Made by a program: the position numbers and the translations under genes | Shown: positions 18,442 through 27,039 of the stretch, in pieces | Layout: every line of letters starts with the position of its first letter | Position numbering within the stretch: the first letter of the stretch is position 1 | The notes under the pieces: model-generated | What the model was told of the DNA's origin: nothing | Databases searched by the model: none | Seen by the model: only the letters and a program-made list of their open reading frames with translations | Assembly: GCA_965243415.1 (NCBI GenBank) | Contig: OZ251549.1 | Coordinates: 2,356,001-2,420,000, forward strand | Source of the DNA: G965204755 sp965243415 | Lineage (GTDB): Bacteria > Acidobacteriota > Vicinamibacteria > Marinacidobacterales > Marinacidobacteraceae | DNA length: 64,000 bases | Direction: 5' to 3'

Positions 18442-19299
18442 TCAGGGGTAGAGCCCGTCGAACCAGTCCCGGGTGAGTTTCAGGTACTTGTCGACAGCCT
18501 TCGTCAGTCCGTACCCCGGCCGAGGGCTGGCAGCGAACACCGTCTTGCCGAGACGGTGCGCAACCTCGACCGCGGGCACGAAGTCGGCGTCCGCGGAGAG
18601 CAGGTAGGCTGCATCGTATTCGTCGCGGTGGGTCAGGTCGACGAGGTCCACGGAGAGGCGGGTGTCCACACCCTTCTCCCGGTATTCCGATGGGGCCGAA
18701 TTCCAGTAGGCCCGCAGTGTCTCGAGCAAGTCCCGCGGCACTTCGTGTTCCCGGCCCGCGAATGCGCGGCGCAGTCGGCCCCGCTCTTCGCTGGCTTGCC
18801 GGCTCATCCGGCTGCGCTGGATCCTGCCGAGAAGGACGACGACGCCCTGTTCTCGAAGAAAATCCAGAAAGCGTTGCTGTTCCCGGATGCGCGCGAGGTC
18901 CTCGCCCACGGCCCCGATGTAGTAGCGGACTCCGCGCAGTTGCCGGCCTCCGACGAGTCTCTCGGCCAAGCCCCGATAGTCCAGAGTGCTCCGCACCCCG
19001 ATCCTCTCGAGGCCGTGATGCCAGTTGCTTCCGTCCACGAAGACGATGTGGCTCGCTCCTCGGAAGGGAATGCGGACGGATGCGCCGGTCGGACCGGAGC
19101 GCCCCCGGACGGTCTGTTCGGACGCCGGATACCGGCATCGCGAGCCGAGGGGATGCCGCCGGCTGGCTGTGGTCCGTTCGTGATTCTCTCCTCGGGATGG
19201 TGTGGCTGAAAGGGCCGATCGATTCGATCGATCGGTCCGGACAATGCCGGCGGGTCGCCGAGCCGTTGCGCAACGCCGTTTTCGGACACCCACATCCAT
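18442..19299 (-). CDS. NYN-domain (PIN-like) putative ribonuclease; start uncertain
   Basis: The roughly 200-residue core matches NYN/LabA-DUF88 proteins, PIN-like nucleases acting on RNA. It begins IVFVDGSNWHHGLERIG, with the first catalytic Asp at residue 89 counting from the ATG at 19299. It continues with EKGVDTRLSVDLVDL and ends with LLSADADFVPAV, carrying the remaining acidic residues. The 80 residues before the core look non-coding, and there is no ATG, GTG or TTG between the ATG at 19299 and the core. The real start may therefore be a rare codon, or the gene may be 5'-altered by the repeat region that borders it. It lies 231 nt before the methylase, on the same strand. Confidence 0.75.
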   Translation of the reverse strand: MDVGVRKRRCATARRPAGIVRTDRSNRSALSATPSRGENHERTTASRRHPLGSRCRYPASEQTVRGRSGPTGASVRIPFRGASHIVFVDGSNWHHGLERIGVRSTLDYRGLAERLVGGRQLRGVRYYIGAVGEDLARIREQQRFLDFLREQGVVVLLGRIQRSRMSRQASEERGRLRRAFAGREHEVPRDLLETLRAYWNSAPSEYREKGVDTRLSVDLVDLTHRDEYDAAYLLSADADFVPAVEVAHRLGKTVFAASPRPGYGLTKAVDKYLKLTRDWFDGLYP

Positions 19300-19309
19300 G
19301 GCGCGCGAC

Positions 19310-20283
19310 GCGCCCCCCGAGTGTCCGGAGGCCACCGGACGACTCGGCTCCACCCTCGGAACGCAGTGAGCCTCGGGGGCCGAGAGCGGTTGCTCCCGGC
19401 GAGGTCCCGGGGGGGGGGGGGGGGGGGGGTAGGAGCGACCGGGAAGGTAACCGTCTGTTCCTGCAGATGCAAAGGGCCGGTACGGGCCCGGTCCGTTCGC
19501 TCCGGGCGTCGGGGCCCGACGAGGCAGGAACGAAGATCGAAGGGGCCCGGGGTTCGTGGAGGCCGGCGACGACAGCGCCGGTGGCAGACCAGTTCCGGGC
19601 GCGCCGGGCCGTTCGGGCAGAGAGCCCCGCTCCATCCACCAACGGGCCGGCAGGCCGTTCTCGACCGGCGCCGGCGAGCGATGGAGATCCGGCGGGACCC
19701 TCACCTCGACGACACCCGATGCGATCCCCCGTGTCCGGGGACCACCAGCCGACTCGGCTCGACCTCCGTACGCAGTAAACCCCGGGGCACCGAGAGCGGC
19801 AACGGAGAGTGACTCCGAAGCGCTGCTCCCGGCGAAATCCCGGGGGGGGGGGGGTTAGAGCAGCCGGAAGAGTAACCACCCCCACGCCACGAGGCAAATG
19901 CCTGTACGGGCCCGGTCGCCGTGCCCAGGCACCGGCATCGGATCAACCCGGAACGGAGACCGAAGGGGGGCGGCTCGAAGTGGAATTCGGCGCCGATACC
20001 GTTGGCAACCCCGGTCGCGAGCGCACGGGGTCGTTCGAGAAGACCGCTCCGGTCCATATCGCCGAACGGGCCGGCGCGTCGCTCTCGACCGGCGTCCGGA
20101 CAGCGCCGGCAGGCGATGGACCCCGGCAGGACGCTCACCTCGGCGACGAGCGACGCGATCCGGGGCGGTTCGAGAAGAAGGGGCTCGATCGGTCCGGGGT
20201 GCGGGCGGCGGATCCCCTTCGACCGGCGCCGGTGAGCTGTGGATCGCCGGAAGGACGCTGCCCCAACGACGAGCGACGCGATC
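19310..20283. repeat. Degenerate long tandem repeats with poly-G tracts
   Basis: Two roughly 420-430-bp units (about 19,310-19,726 and 19,727-20,160) and a partial third (about 20,161-20,283) share ordered blocks. These are a GTGTCCGG...CGACTCGGCT segment, GAGAGCGG, a GCTCCCGGCGA block leading into a G-run (21 G at 19,409-19,429; 13 G at 19,842-19,854), a TACGGGCCCGGTC block, a TTCTCGACCGGCG block and a closing CGATGCGATCC or CGACGCGATCC. No frame is conserved between units. The copies are too long and too diverged for a CRISPR array. The region lies between the NYN gene and rpsT; no gene is visible in it. Confidence 0.7.
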
Positions 20284-20357
20284 CCTGCTCGCCCGGAGAC
20301 CGTCGGCGGACGGCAACTCGCCGGTTGCCGCCGCTACTGTCGGCCGGGCTGCCGCTA

Positions 20358-20381
20358 CCGAGCCGGTTGGCGCCGGCTCGG
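20358..20381 (-). terminator. Hairpin after rpsT
   Basis: A 9-bp perfect stem (CCGAGCCGG/CCGGCTCGG) with a 6-nt loop lies about 45 nt beyond the rpsT stop. The same half-site is repeated nearby in three copies of a GCGCCGGCTC(A/G)GGAGCG element (about 20,371-20,422). There is no T-run. Confidence 0.35.
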
Positions 20382-20427
20382 GAGCGGCGCCGGCTCAGGA
20401 GCGGCGCCGGCTCAGGAGCGGTTCGGG

Positions 20428-20691
20428 TCAGGCGGCGCGGCGGACGAGGTGGGAGAGGCGCGACTTGGTGCGGGCGGCGGCGTTGCGGTGCAGGACGCCC
20501 CGGCCGGCCATCCGGTCGATCAGGGCGATGGTCCGCGGCAGACGCTCGTTCGCGGCGGCGGTGTCCCCGGCGGCTACGGCCTCGCGCAGCCGGCGGATCG
20601 CGGTGCGCAGGCTGCTGCGGTGATGGCGGTTGCGGAGGCGGCGGGTCTCGTTCTGTCGCACGCGCTTCCGGGCGGATCGGCTGTGGGCCAT
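20428..20691 (-). CDS. rpsT: 30S ribosomal protein bS20
   Basis: This 87-aa protein is very rich in Arg (MAHSRSARKRVRQNETRRLRN...). It has the family's N-terminal 'SAxKRxRQ' pattern and C-terminal 'LHRNAAARTKSRL' (normally IHxNKAARxKSRL). It binds 16S rRNA during early 30S assembly. Length and single-helix-bundle composition are normal. Almost all family lysines are replaced by arginine, in keeping with the G+C content. It is a monocistronic gene flanked by the repeat region and a DUF4097 gene. Confidence 0.95.
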   Translation of the reverse strand: MAHSRSARKRVRQNETRRLRNRHHRSSLRTAIRRLREAVAAGDTAAANERLPRTIALIDRMAGRGVLHRNAAARTKSRLSHLVRRAA

Positions 20692-20823
20692 CGGGTCGGG
20701 GCTCTCCGGTCTGGTTCTCGGATGTCGGAGGGAAAGGGGGATCGCCCGGGGTCGGGGCCCCCGGGGCGGCAGGAGCCCGGCAGTGTACTTCGGCGGGGTA
20801 CTTCCGGCGGGTCGAGTGGCCGG

Positions 20824-21900
20824 CTACCGCGCCGCGGCGCCCCGGACCAGGCGGACCGCGCCGCTGAAGGTGTTGACGGCGAATTGGGGGCCGCCGTCGC
20901 CCCAGTTGCCGTGGAGCCCCCGGGGCCCGGACCGCCCTTCGACGGCGAAGGCGCTCTCGATGGCGCCGGTGTAGGTCGTCGCCTCGACGGTGAAGCCGGG
21001 GAGCGATTCCAGGTCGAGGGTGACCGTTCCGGAGTGGGTCTGCAGGTCGTACCAACCGGCGGCGTGGTAGGCGCCGTCGAGGTGGATCCCGGCGCTCAGC
21101 GTCTGCAACTCGCTCCGCCGCGCGGTCAGGTCGCGGATGTCGAGGGGCCCGCTCACCGTCTCCGCCTGGAAGGTGTCCGTCCGCAGCCCGCGCACCGTCA
21201 GCGCGCCGCTGATGCTCCGCAGGCGGAAGTTGCCCTCCGGGGACTCGACCCCGGCGAGGGAGATCGGGGCGGAGAAGGTGCGCACCACCAACGAGGCGCC
21301 GTCGGGGAGCCAGACCTCGAGGTCCACCGAGACCGGCGGGATGCGCCGCGGCGCGCGGATCTCGGTGATGGGGAGTTCTTCGGCCGGGTTCGGCGGCGCG
21401 TCGGCGGAGGGCGGCGTCCCCCGGTTTCCGCCGTGGAGCCCCTGCGGCTGGGGCCCGATGTGGAAGTGGCGCCCGCGCCGGGTGAGGTCGAGGTTCACCC
21501 GTCCGAACAGTTGCGCCGCCTCCTCGGCGGGCCGCTCCTCGGTGAGCCGCTTCACCCCCACGATGCGGAGGATGCGGTCTTCGCCCGGATCCGTTTCGTG
21601 CACCTCCACGTTCCCGGCGAAGTTCATGACGGTGACCATCGCGTCGCGGCCCACTTCCACCGCGTGCTCCACCCGCTCGGTGGTCTCCGGCGCGGTCTGC
21701 CTCCCCGGGCTGCCGCCGGCGCCCGACCCGGGAACCGCCGCCGCAGTGGCTGCGGGAACGGCGCCGAGGCAGAGCGCCGTCGCCGCGGCGAGGGCGCCGG
21801 CCTTCCGGGGCCGCCGCGCCGCCGCCCCGGTCGGGACCGGCGCCCGGACGGCCATCGGGGAGATTCTGGGGGTGGGCATGGTGGTTCGGTCCTCGGTCAT
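20824..21900 (-). CDS. Exported DUF4097-type beta-repeat protein
   Basis: This 358-aa protein has a signal segment at about residues 34-55 (ALAAATALCLGAVPAATAAA). A right-handed beta-solenoid-like repeat follows, with short strands such as LRSISGALTVRG, FQAETVSGPLDIRD and LQTHSGTVTLDL. These are typical of the DUF4097 adhesin-like family, often linked to anti-sigma or stress-response clusters. The start ATG overlaps the stop of the upstream gene (ATGA, 21,897-21,900); an internal ATG at 21,879 would also leave a signal peptide. The frame runs open further upstream, but that part is out-of-frame shadow of other genes. The role is unknown, probably cell-envelope. Confidence 0.75.
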   Translation of the reverse strand: MTEDRTTMPTPRISPMAVRAPVPTGAAARRPRKAGALAAATALCLGAVPAATAAAVPGSGAGGSPGRQTAPETTERVEHAVEVGRDAMVTVMNFAGNVEVHETDPGEDRILRIVGVKRLTEERPAEEAAQLFGRVNLDLTRRGRHFHIGPQPQGLHGGNRGTPPSADAPPNPAEELPITEIRAPRRIPPVSVDLEVWLPDGASLVVRTFSAPISLAGVESPEGNFRLRSISGALTVRGLRTDTFQAETVSGPLDIRDLTARRSELQTLSAGIHLDGAYHAAGWYDLQTHSGTVTLDLESLPGFTVEATTYTGAIESAFAVEGRSGPRGLHGNWGDGGPQFAVNTFSGAVRLVRGAAAR

Positions 21901-22355
21901 CCGGTCTCGGGCGGTTCGCGCCCGGACATGGCGTCGATTCGTTCCTGCGCGGTGGCGCCGTCGCCGCGCTCGAGGTCCTGCATCAGCATCAGCGTGTTGT
22001 GGAAGAGATCCAGTTTCCGCCGCAGCGTGTCGAGCAGGGTCTCCTGCGCCGCTTCGTCGTCGGGCGCGTCGGCGGCGCGCCGCCGGCTCTCGGCGATGGC
22101 GGCGTCGAGGGCCTCGATCTCCGGTTCCATCGCCTCCCGCACCTCCCCGAGACCCGCCGGGGAGTCCCCGTCCCGGAACGCCGACTCGATGTCCCCGATG
22201 GCTTCCTCGTAGAGCGCTTCGGCCTCGGTCACCGGGTGCGCCGGAGGGCCGGCCTCCGGGGAAGCGTCGTCGGCCGGGTCGTCCCCCGGCCAGAAGACGA
22301 CCGCCAACGCGAACAGGCCCAGCAGCGCCGGCCAAGCCCAACGGGGAATCCGCAT
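21897..22355 (-). CDS. Membrane-anchored hypothetical protein
   Basis: This 152-aa protein has one N-terminal transmembrane helix (about residues 5-21), an acidic Pro/Asp-rich linker and a helical, probably coiled-coil domain (about 42-135) rich in Glu and Ala. It has no family that I recognise. Its stop overlaps the next gene's ATG, so it is co-translated with the DUF4097 protein, and the pair may form an envelope-stress or surface module. An extended -10 (TGC TAGGTT) sits 12 nt before its ATG. Confidence 0.6.
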   Translation of the reverse strand: MRIPRWAWPALLGLFALAVVFWPGDDPADDASPEAGPPAHPVTEAEALYEEAIGDIESAFRDGDSPAGLGEVREAMEPEIEALDAAIAESRRRAADAPDDEAAQETLLDTLRRKLDLFHNTLMLMQDLERGDGATAQERIDAMSGREPPETG

Positions 22356-22367
22356 TCGCCGCCCGGA

Positions 22368-22373
22368 AACCTA
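22368..22373 (-). promoter_or_regulatory. Extended -10 (TGC TAGGTT) before the two-gene DUF4097 operon
   Basis: The TGC-TAGGTT on the minus strand lies 12 nt from the ATG at 22,355, giving a leader of only about 5 nt. The form is the same as the extended -10 elements at 2,297 and 33,522. Confidence 0.4.
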
Positions 22374-22415
22374 GCAGCCGGCGACGCCTCCGTCGGCGCG
22401 CCGCCAGGCGGCGGT

Positions 22416-23279
22416 TCAGAGTCGGGGAGCGGGCGCCCGGTCGGGGATCAGGAAGCCGAAACCGAATCCGAGGAGGCAGGCGTTCCAGAGACCGCGGATG
22501 GTGTTTCCGACCAGTTCCTCGTGCCACGGGGCCGGATGGAAGAGGCTCCAGGCCCAGGTGGTCCACCCCGCAAGGGCGGCGACGGTCACTCCGCCCGCGA
22601 GGAAACCGACGAGGAGGCAGCGGACGGACCCCGCGGGGAACGGATGCCGGGAGGCGGCCGGCCGGGGAAACCGGAAGCGGCGCCCCACCCACCGCCAGGC
22701 CGGAAAGCCGACGAGCACGCCGGCGCCGAGGCCGGCCGCTTCGCGGACCTCGCTCCAGCCGGGCGCTCCCCCGTAGAGGAGGGACAGGGCACTCGCGGCC
22801 GCGAGGCTCCCGAGTCCGAAGGCCGCGCCCAGTCCGAGGGTCGTTCCCCGGAGACCCGGCGCGAGGTTCGTTCCCGTCGATCCTTCCCTGCCGGGTGGCT
22901 GCGGCGGCGGGGCCGCGGCGAGGAAGAAGGCGCTCCAGAGCCCCAGCAGGCCGGCCGCCAGCCCGAACGGGAGCCAGGGCGCCGCCGCGGGGGCGGAGAC
23001 CTCCTGGAGTTCGCACTGGCCGGTGAAGACGAAGAGGAACACCAGGCCGGAGGCGAAACCCAGGCGCGGCCAGTGCGCCGGGCGCCGCGCCAGCCGGTCG
23101 TCCAGCCACCGGCGGAGTCGGCGCCAGGGGGCGAGGCCGAGGAAGAGACCGGCGCCGAAACCGAGCGCGACCGCCGGCAGCGACGGACCGTCGTCGCCCC
23201 GAAACAGCGCGAGGGTCGCCAGTCCGCCGCCGCCGCCGAAACCGGCCGCCAGCGCGAGGTCGGCGGCGTGTCTTCGCAA
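22416..23279 (-). CDS. Multi-pass membrane protein of unknown function
   Basis: This 287-aa protein has about seven hydrophobic segments (for example residues 10-25, 36-49, 74-86, 100-122, 144-168, 219-240 and 266-281) separated by short Arg-rich loops. Both the N- and C-termini are short. I do not recognise the family. The TTG start at 23,279 is supported by a GGAAGG about 12 nt upstream. It stands between a hairpin at 23,365 and the DUF4097 pair, same strand. Confidence 0.6.
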   Translation of the reverse strand: MRRHAADLALAAGFGGGGGLATLALFRGDDGPSLPAVALGFGAGLFLGLAPWRRLRRWLDDRLARRPAHWPRLGFASGLVFLFVFTGQCELQEVSAPAAAPWLPFGLAAGLLGLWSAFFLAAAPPPQPPGREGSTGTNLAPGLRGTTLGLGAAFGLGSLAAASALSLLYGGAPGWSEVREAAGLGAGVLVGFPAWRWVGRRFRFPRPAASRHPFPAGSVRCLLVGFLAGGVTVAALAGWTTWAWSLFHPAPWHEELVGNTIRGLWNACLLGFGFGFLIPDRAPAPRL

Positions 23280-23364
23280 TTCGGGGTCGTCCTTCCCGGG
23301 GGCTTGCCGGGCTTTCTCGCGCGGGGCCCTCCGGTTACTCCCTCTTTAGTCGGGTTCGGAGCGA

Positions 23365-23384
23365 TTCGACAAGGGGGTGTCGAA
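23365..23384. terminator. Hairpin at the end of the antiporter operon
   Basis: A 7-bp stem (TTCGACA/TGTCGAA) with a 6-nt purine loop lies 38 nt beyond the last antiporter gene. The run of A on the plus strand places the U-run before, not after, the hairpin in the operon's transcript, so its role is uncertain. Confidence 0.3.
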
Positions 23385-23422
23385 AAATGACGCACCCCCG
23401 GGGGCCGCCGGGGCGGCGGAGG

Positions 23423-25225
23423 TCAGCCGGCGGCGAGGCGCCAGGCGAGGAGCAGGGCGGCGGCGAGGGCGGCGAAGAGGATGGTGCGGCCGATGGGGCG
23501 GCGGAAGGAGAACGCCTCCGTCCCGTACGGCTCCGGGGCTTCGCGCGGCTCCGAAGGGTCGGCGTGGTCGGGAGGGCCGCTGCCGGTGGCGGCGCGGCGG
23601 GCGGCCCGGGAGGCGGCGGCGACCAACTGCTGCCGGAGGAGGGCGGCGAACGCCGGCGCCTCGGCCAGGGTCGCCAGCACGGCGGCGCCGGCCCGGCGCA
23701 GCGGCCGCCGGTAGATCCAGTCGGTGTCCAGGGAGGTTCCCGGAGACGGCTGCAGCAGCGGGAACAGCAGCCAGAAGGCGATCCCGGCGGCGAGCAGCAG
23801 TTGGACCGCGGAGACGGTGTGGTCGAGGGTGAACGGCTGGTATCCGGCGGCCTCGGGGAGGCGGCGGTAGAGCAGGTCCGGGTAGATCCCGTAGAGGAAG
23901 CAGAGCCCGCCGGCGATCCCCATGGCGGCGAGCAGGTTCGGCGGCAGGCGTTTCACCGGCAGGCGTTCCCCCGGCGGGCGCTTCGCCGGCAGGCCCTTCC
24001 CCGGGACTTCCTGCCGCGCCCGGAAGAAGGCGAAGACCGGCAGTTTCAATCCCACCGAGAGGAAGGTGCCGACCGCGGCCAGGGTCAGCAGCAACTCGGC
24101 GGTGAAGTGGTGCGCTTCGCCGGCGGCGCTCACGATCATGGACTTGCTGATGAACCCGTTGAAGGCCGGGGCGCCGGAGATGGAGAGGGCGCCCACCAGG
24201 TACATCGCCACCGCGAACGGCATCCGCCCGGCGACGGCGCCGAGTTCGGAGAGTTTCCGCCGTCCGGTGGCTTCGATCGCGGCGCCCGCGCCCATGAACA
24301 GCAGCGCCTTGTAGAGGATGTGCGAGAAGGCGTGCGCCCCGGCCCCGTTCAGGGCCAGCGGCGTGCCGATCCCCACCGCGGTGACCATGTAGCCCACCTG
24401 GCTCACGATGTGGTAACCGAGCAGCCGGCGCAGGTCGTTCTCCAGCAGGGCGAAGACGACCCCGTAGAGGGTCATCGCCACTCCGATCGGCACCAGCGCT
24501 TCGGTGCCCGGGAAGATCCGCAGGAGCGCGTACACCGCGGTCTTGGTGGTGAAGGCGGAGAGGAAGACCGAACCGGAAGTGGAGGCCTCCGGGTAGGAGT
24601 CGGTGAGCCAGGCGTGGAGCGGCGGGACCGCGGCGTTCAGCGCCACCGCGGCCAGCAGCAGCCAGAACGGGGGGCCGCCGCCGTCGAGCGCCGTCACCGC
24701 CGCGCTCCCGCCGGAGGCGAGATGCCGGACGATGCCCAGGAACAGCAGCGACCCGCCGGCGGCGTGCACCAGCAGGTAGCGCATCCCGGCGGCCCGCGCC
24801 GCGCCGGCGCCGCCTTCCCAGATGAGGACCAGCGAAGTGAGCGCCATCCCCTCCCAGAAGACGAAGAAGGTGATCCAGTCCCCCGCGAAAACGGTGGCGA
24901 TCGCCGACCCGGCGTAGAACAGGGCGGCCGCGGTCTCGCGGCTCCCCATCCGGTGCGCCCCGTAGAGCAGCCCCAGGAGCGCGACCAGCGAGAACACCAG
25001 CGCGAAGAGCAGGCTGAGCGAGTCGGCCCGCAGCCAGAGCAGGTCGAAGCCGGCGACCGTCGCCCGGTGGACCCCCGCCGGCGGGCGGAGGTGGGTGAGG
25101 AGGGCGACCGCGGCGAAGGCGATGCCGACCGGCGGCGCCGGCAGCCGGCGCCGGAGGAGCAGGACCGCGAGACCCCCGGCGAAGAGCCACAGCGCCGGGT
25201 GCGAGAAAACCGGGTGCCAGGACAT
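23423..25225 (-). CDS. Third proton-antiporter (MrpA/D, NuoL/M-like) subunit
   Basis: This 600-aa integral membrane protein has a Proton_antipo_M core. It shows the pattern WEGMALTSLVLI, then a SGSVFLSAFTTKTAVYALLR helix and a SHILYKALLFMGAGA helix, with conserved Lys and His residues of the proton path. A Lys/Pro-rich cytoplasmic loop (about residues 395-420) carries a roughly 9-residue repeat (LPAKRPPGER/LPVKRLPPN). It is longer at the C-terminus than the two MrpD-like proteins of the same operon. It begins 3 nt after the stop of the small membrane protein and is the last gene of the operon. Confidence 0.85.
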   Translation of the reverse strand: MSWHPVFSHPALWLFAGGLAVLLLRRRLPAPPVGIAFAAVALLTHLRPPAGVHRATVAGFDLLWLRADSLSLLFALVFSLVALLGLLYGAHRMGSRETAAALFYAGSAIATVFAGDWITFFVFWEGMALTSLVLIWEGGAGAARAAGMRYLLVHAAGGSLLFLGIVRHLASGGSAAVTALDGGGPPFWLLLAAVALNAAVPPLHAWLTDSYPEASTSGSVFLSAFTTKTAVYALLRIFPGTEALVPIGVAMTLYGVVFALLENDLRRLLGYHIVSQVGYMVTAVGIGTPLALNGAGAHAFSHILYKALLFMGAGAAIEATGRRKLSELGAVAGRMPFAVAMYLVGALSISGAPAFNGFISKSMIVSAAGEAHHFTAELLLTLAAVGTFLSVGLKLPVFAFFRARQEVPGKGLPAKRPPGERLPVKRLPPNLLAAMGIAGGLCFLYGIYPDLLYRRLPEAAGYQPFTLDHTVSAVQLLLAAGIAFWLLFPLLQPSPGTSLDTDWIYRRPLRRAGAAVLATLAEAPAFAALLRQQLVAAASRAARRAATGSGPPDHADPSEPREAPEPYGTEAFSFRRPIGRTILFAALAAALLLAWRLAAG

Positions 25226-25228
25226 CGC

Positions 25229-25510
25229 TCAGCGGTCGGGGAAGGGGGTCTCGCTCCCCGCTTCCGGCGGCGGCTCGGCGTAGTAGTCCTCGGGCCGGTG
25301 CAGCAGCGGCTTCACCAGCAACTTCGCCGCGAAGACCAGGAGGGCGCCGCCGGCGAAGCCGAAACCGGCGTCCCAGAGCGGGATCGAGTTCCAGAAGCCG
25401 CCGTGGTGTTCGGCGCCGGTGAACAGCCCCAGCAGGTCGAGCCCGACCAGGAAGAAGGCCGAGAGCGCGAGCGCCGGACCGAAGACCCGGAACGCGCGGC
25501 GCCGGTTCAT
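25229..25510 (-). CDS. Small two-helix membrane protein of the antiporter operon
   Basis: This 93-aa protein has two transmembrane helices (about residues 12-30 and 47-66), an N-terminal Arg cluster and an acidic Pro-rich tail. The family is not recognised. Its ATG overlaps the preceding antiporter stop (ATGA) and it lies between two antiporter-type subunits, so it is presumably an accessory subunit of the complex. Confidence 0.7.
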   Translation of the reverse strand: MNRRRAFRVFGPALALSAFFLVGLDLLGLFTGAEHHGGFWNSIPLWDAGFGFAGGALLVFAAKLLVKPLLHRPEDYYAEPPPEAGSETPFPDR

Positions 25511-27039
25511 CGGGGTCCTCCGGGGAGGCCGAAGCCCGAGGCCAGGGCTTCCGGGACGGCCGAGGTCACTTCCCGCGCCGCCGCCGCCGCCAGGGAGAAG
25601 AAGCCCACCCCGGCGTCCGGCCAGATCCCGAGGACCAGGGCGGAGACCGCGGCGAACGCCGGCGGCGCCCAGAGCCAGGGCGTGGGTTCGCCGCCGAGGC
25701 CGGCGCCGCCGCGGGGGCTCTCGAAGAAGGCGATGCGCAGGATGGGGAGGTAGTAGGCGAGGTTCAGCAGTCCGCTCGCGACCAGGAGCGCCGCCGGCCA
25801 CCACCAGCCCAGTTCGGCCCCGCCGAGCGCCAGGTTCCACTTGCCCAGGAAGCCGGGGAGCAGGGGGATCCCGGCCATCCCCAGCGCCCCCACCGCGAAG
25901 GCGCCGAAGGTGATCGGCAGGGCGCGTCCGAGGCCGGCCATCTCCGAGATGCGCTCCTTGCCGGTGGCGGCGTACACCGAACCGGCGCAGAAGAAGAGGG
26001 TGATCTTCAGGAAGCCGTGCGCGACGATGTGGAACGCCGCTCCCAGGAGCGCCAGCGGGGTGCCGAGGGCGCCGCCGAGCACGATGTAACTCAGTTGGCT
26101 CACCGTGGAGTACGCCAGCCGGCGTTTGAGGTGGTCTTCCCCCAGGGCGCGCAGCGAGGCGAAGAGGACCGTGCCCCCGGCCAGGAGCGCCAGCGGCAGG
26201 GTGAGCGACAGGTCGCGCACCAGTTCCGGGCCGAAGACCCAGCCGGTCAGCCGCAGCATCCCGAAGGCCCCGGCCTTGACCACCGCCACCGCGTGGAGGA
26301 GCGCGCTCACCGGGGTGGGAGCGACCATCGCCGCCGGCAGCCAGCCGTGCAGCGGGAAGATCGCCGCCTTGGCGCCGACCCCGACCAGGAAGAGGACGAA
26401 GAGCAGGCGCAGCGGCCCGTCGCCGGCGGTTCCGGCGAGGAAGCCGCCGGGAGTGAAGCCGGCGCCGGGGGCGATCTGCCCGGCCCAGATCACCGCCCCC
26501 AGGAGCAACTGGCCGGCGAGCAGCGTGTAGGCCAGGTAGGCGCGCCCGGAAGCGAGCACCGAACGGGTCCTCCGGTGCACCACCAGCGGCCAGGTGGCCA
26601 CGGTCAGGACTTCGTAGGCGATGACGAAGGTCATCAGGTTCGCCGCCAGCGCGACGGAGGCCGCCGCCGACGCGGCCACCGCGAAGGCGGCGTAGTAGCC
26701 GGTCGCGTGCGGGGAGTGCAGCGACCGCAGGTAGCCCACCGAGTAGGCCGAGGTGGCGGTCCAGAGGATCGAGGCCAGGGTCAGGAACAGGAGCCCCAGC
26801 GGGTCGGCCCGGAACTGCAGCGGCGCGCCGGGCAGGAGCGGGAGTTCCGGGCTCACCGGGACCGCCCCGGCGAAGACCGCCGGCAGCATCGAGAGCGCCG
26901 CCGTCAACTGGATCCCGGCGGCGAGGAAGGTCCAGGCCTCGCGGAGGTCCGGCCAGCGCCGGGAGAGGAGGATCGGGAGGACCGCGGCGAGACCGGCCCC
27001 GACCGCGGCGAACGGGAGCAGGGAAGGGACTTCGGTCAC
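25507..27039 (-). CDS. mrpD: Second MrpD/NuoM-like antiporter subunit
   Basis: This 510-aa protein has about 14 transmembrane segments and the Proton_antipo_M signature: the GVGAKAAIFPLHGWLPAAM loop with the conserved Lys, AVVKAGAFGMLR, and LKRRLAYSTVSQLSYI with the conserved Lys and His region. It moves H+ (or Na+) across the inner membrane as part of the Mrp complex. The GTG start overlaps the stop of the previous MrpD by 4 nt. The reading frame continues upstream, but that part is antisense to or overlapping mrpD and is not protein-like. Confidence 0.9.
   Translation of the reverse strand: MTEVPSLLPFAAVGAGLAAVLPILLSRRWPDLREAWTFLAAGIQLTAALSMLPAVFAGAVPVSPELPLLPGAPLQFRADPLGLLFLTLASILWTATSAYSVGYLRSLHSPHATGYYAAFAVAASAAASVALAANLMTFVIAYEVLTVATWPLVVHRRTRSVLASGRAYLAYTLLAGQLLLGAVIWAGQIAPGAGFTPGGFLAGTAGDGPLRLLFVLFLVGVGAKAAIFPLHGWLPAAMVAPTPVSALLHAVAVVKAGAFGMLRLTGWVFGPELVRDLSLTLPLALLAGGTVLFASLRALGEDHLKRRLAYSTVSQLSYIVLGGALGTPLALLGAAFHIVAHGFLKITLFFCAGSVYAATGKERISEMAGLGRALPITFGAFAVGALGMAGIPLLPGFLGKWNLALGGAELGWWWPAALLVASGLLNLAYYLPILRIAFFESPRGGAGLGGEPTPWLWAPPAFAAVSALVLGIWPDAGVGFFSLAAAAAREVTSAVPEALASGFGLPGGPR

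Noticed and set aside
19310..20283. CRISPR array
   Set aside because: The repeat units are about 430 bp and diverged, not 25-45 bp and identical, and there are no cas genes.
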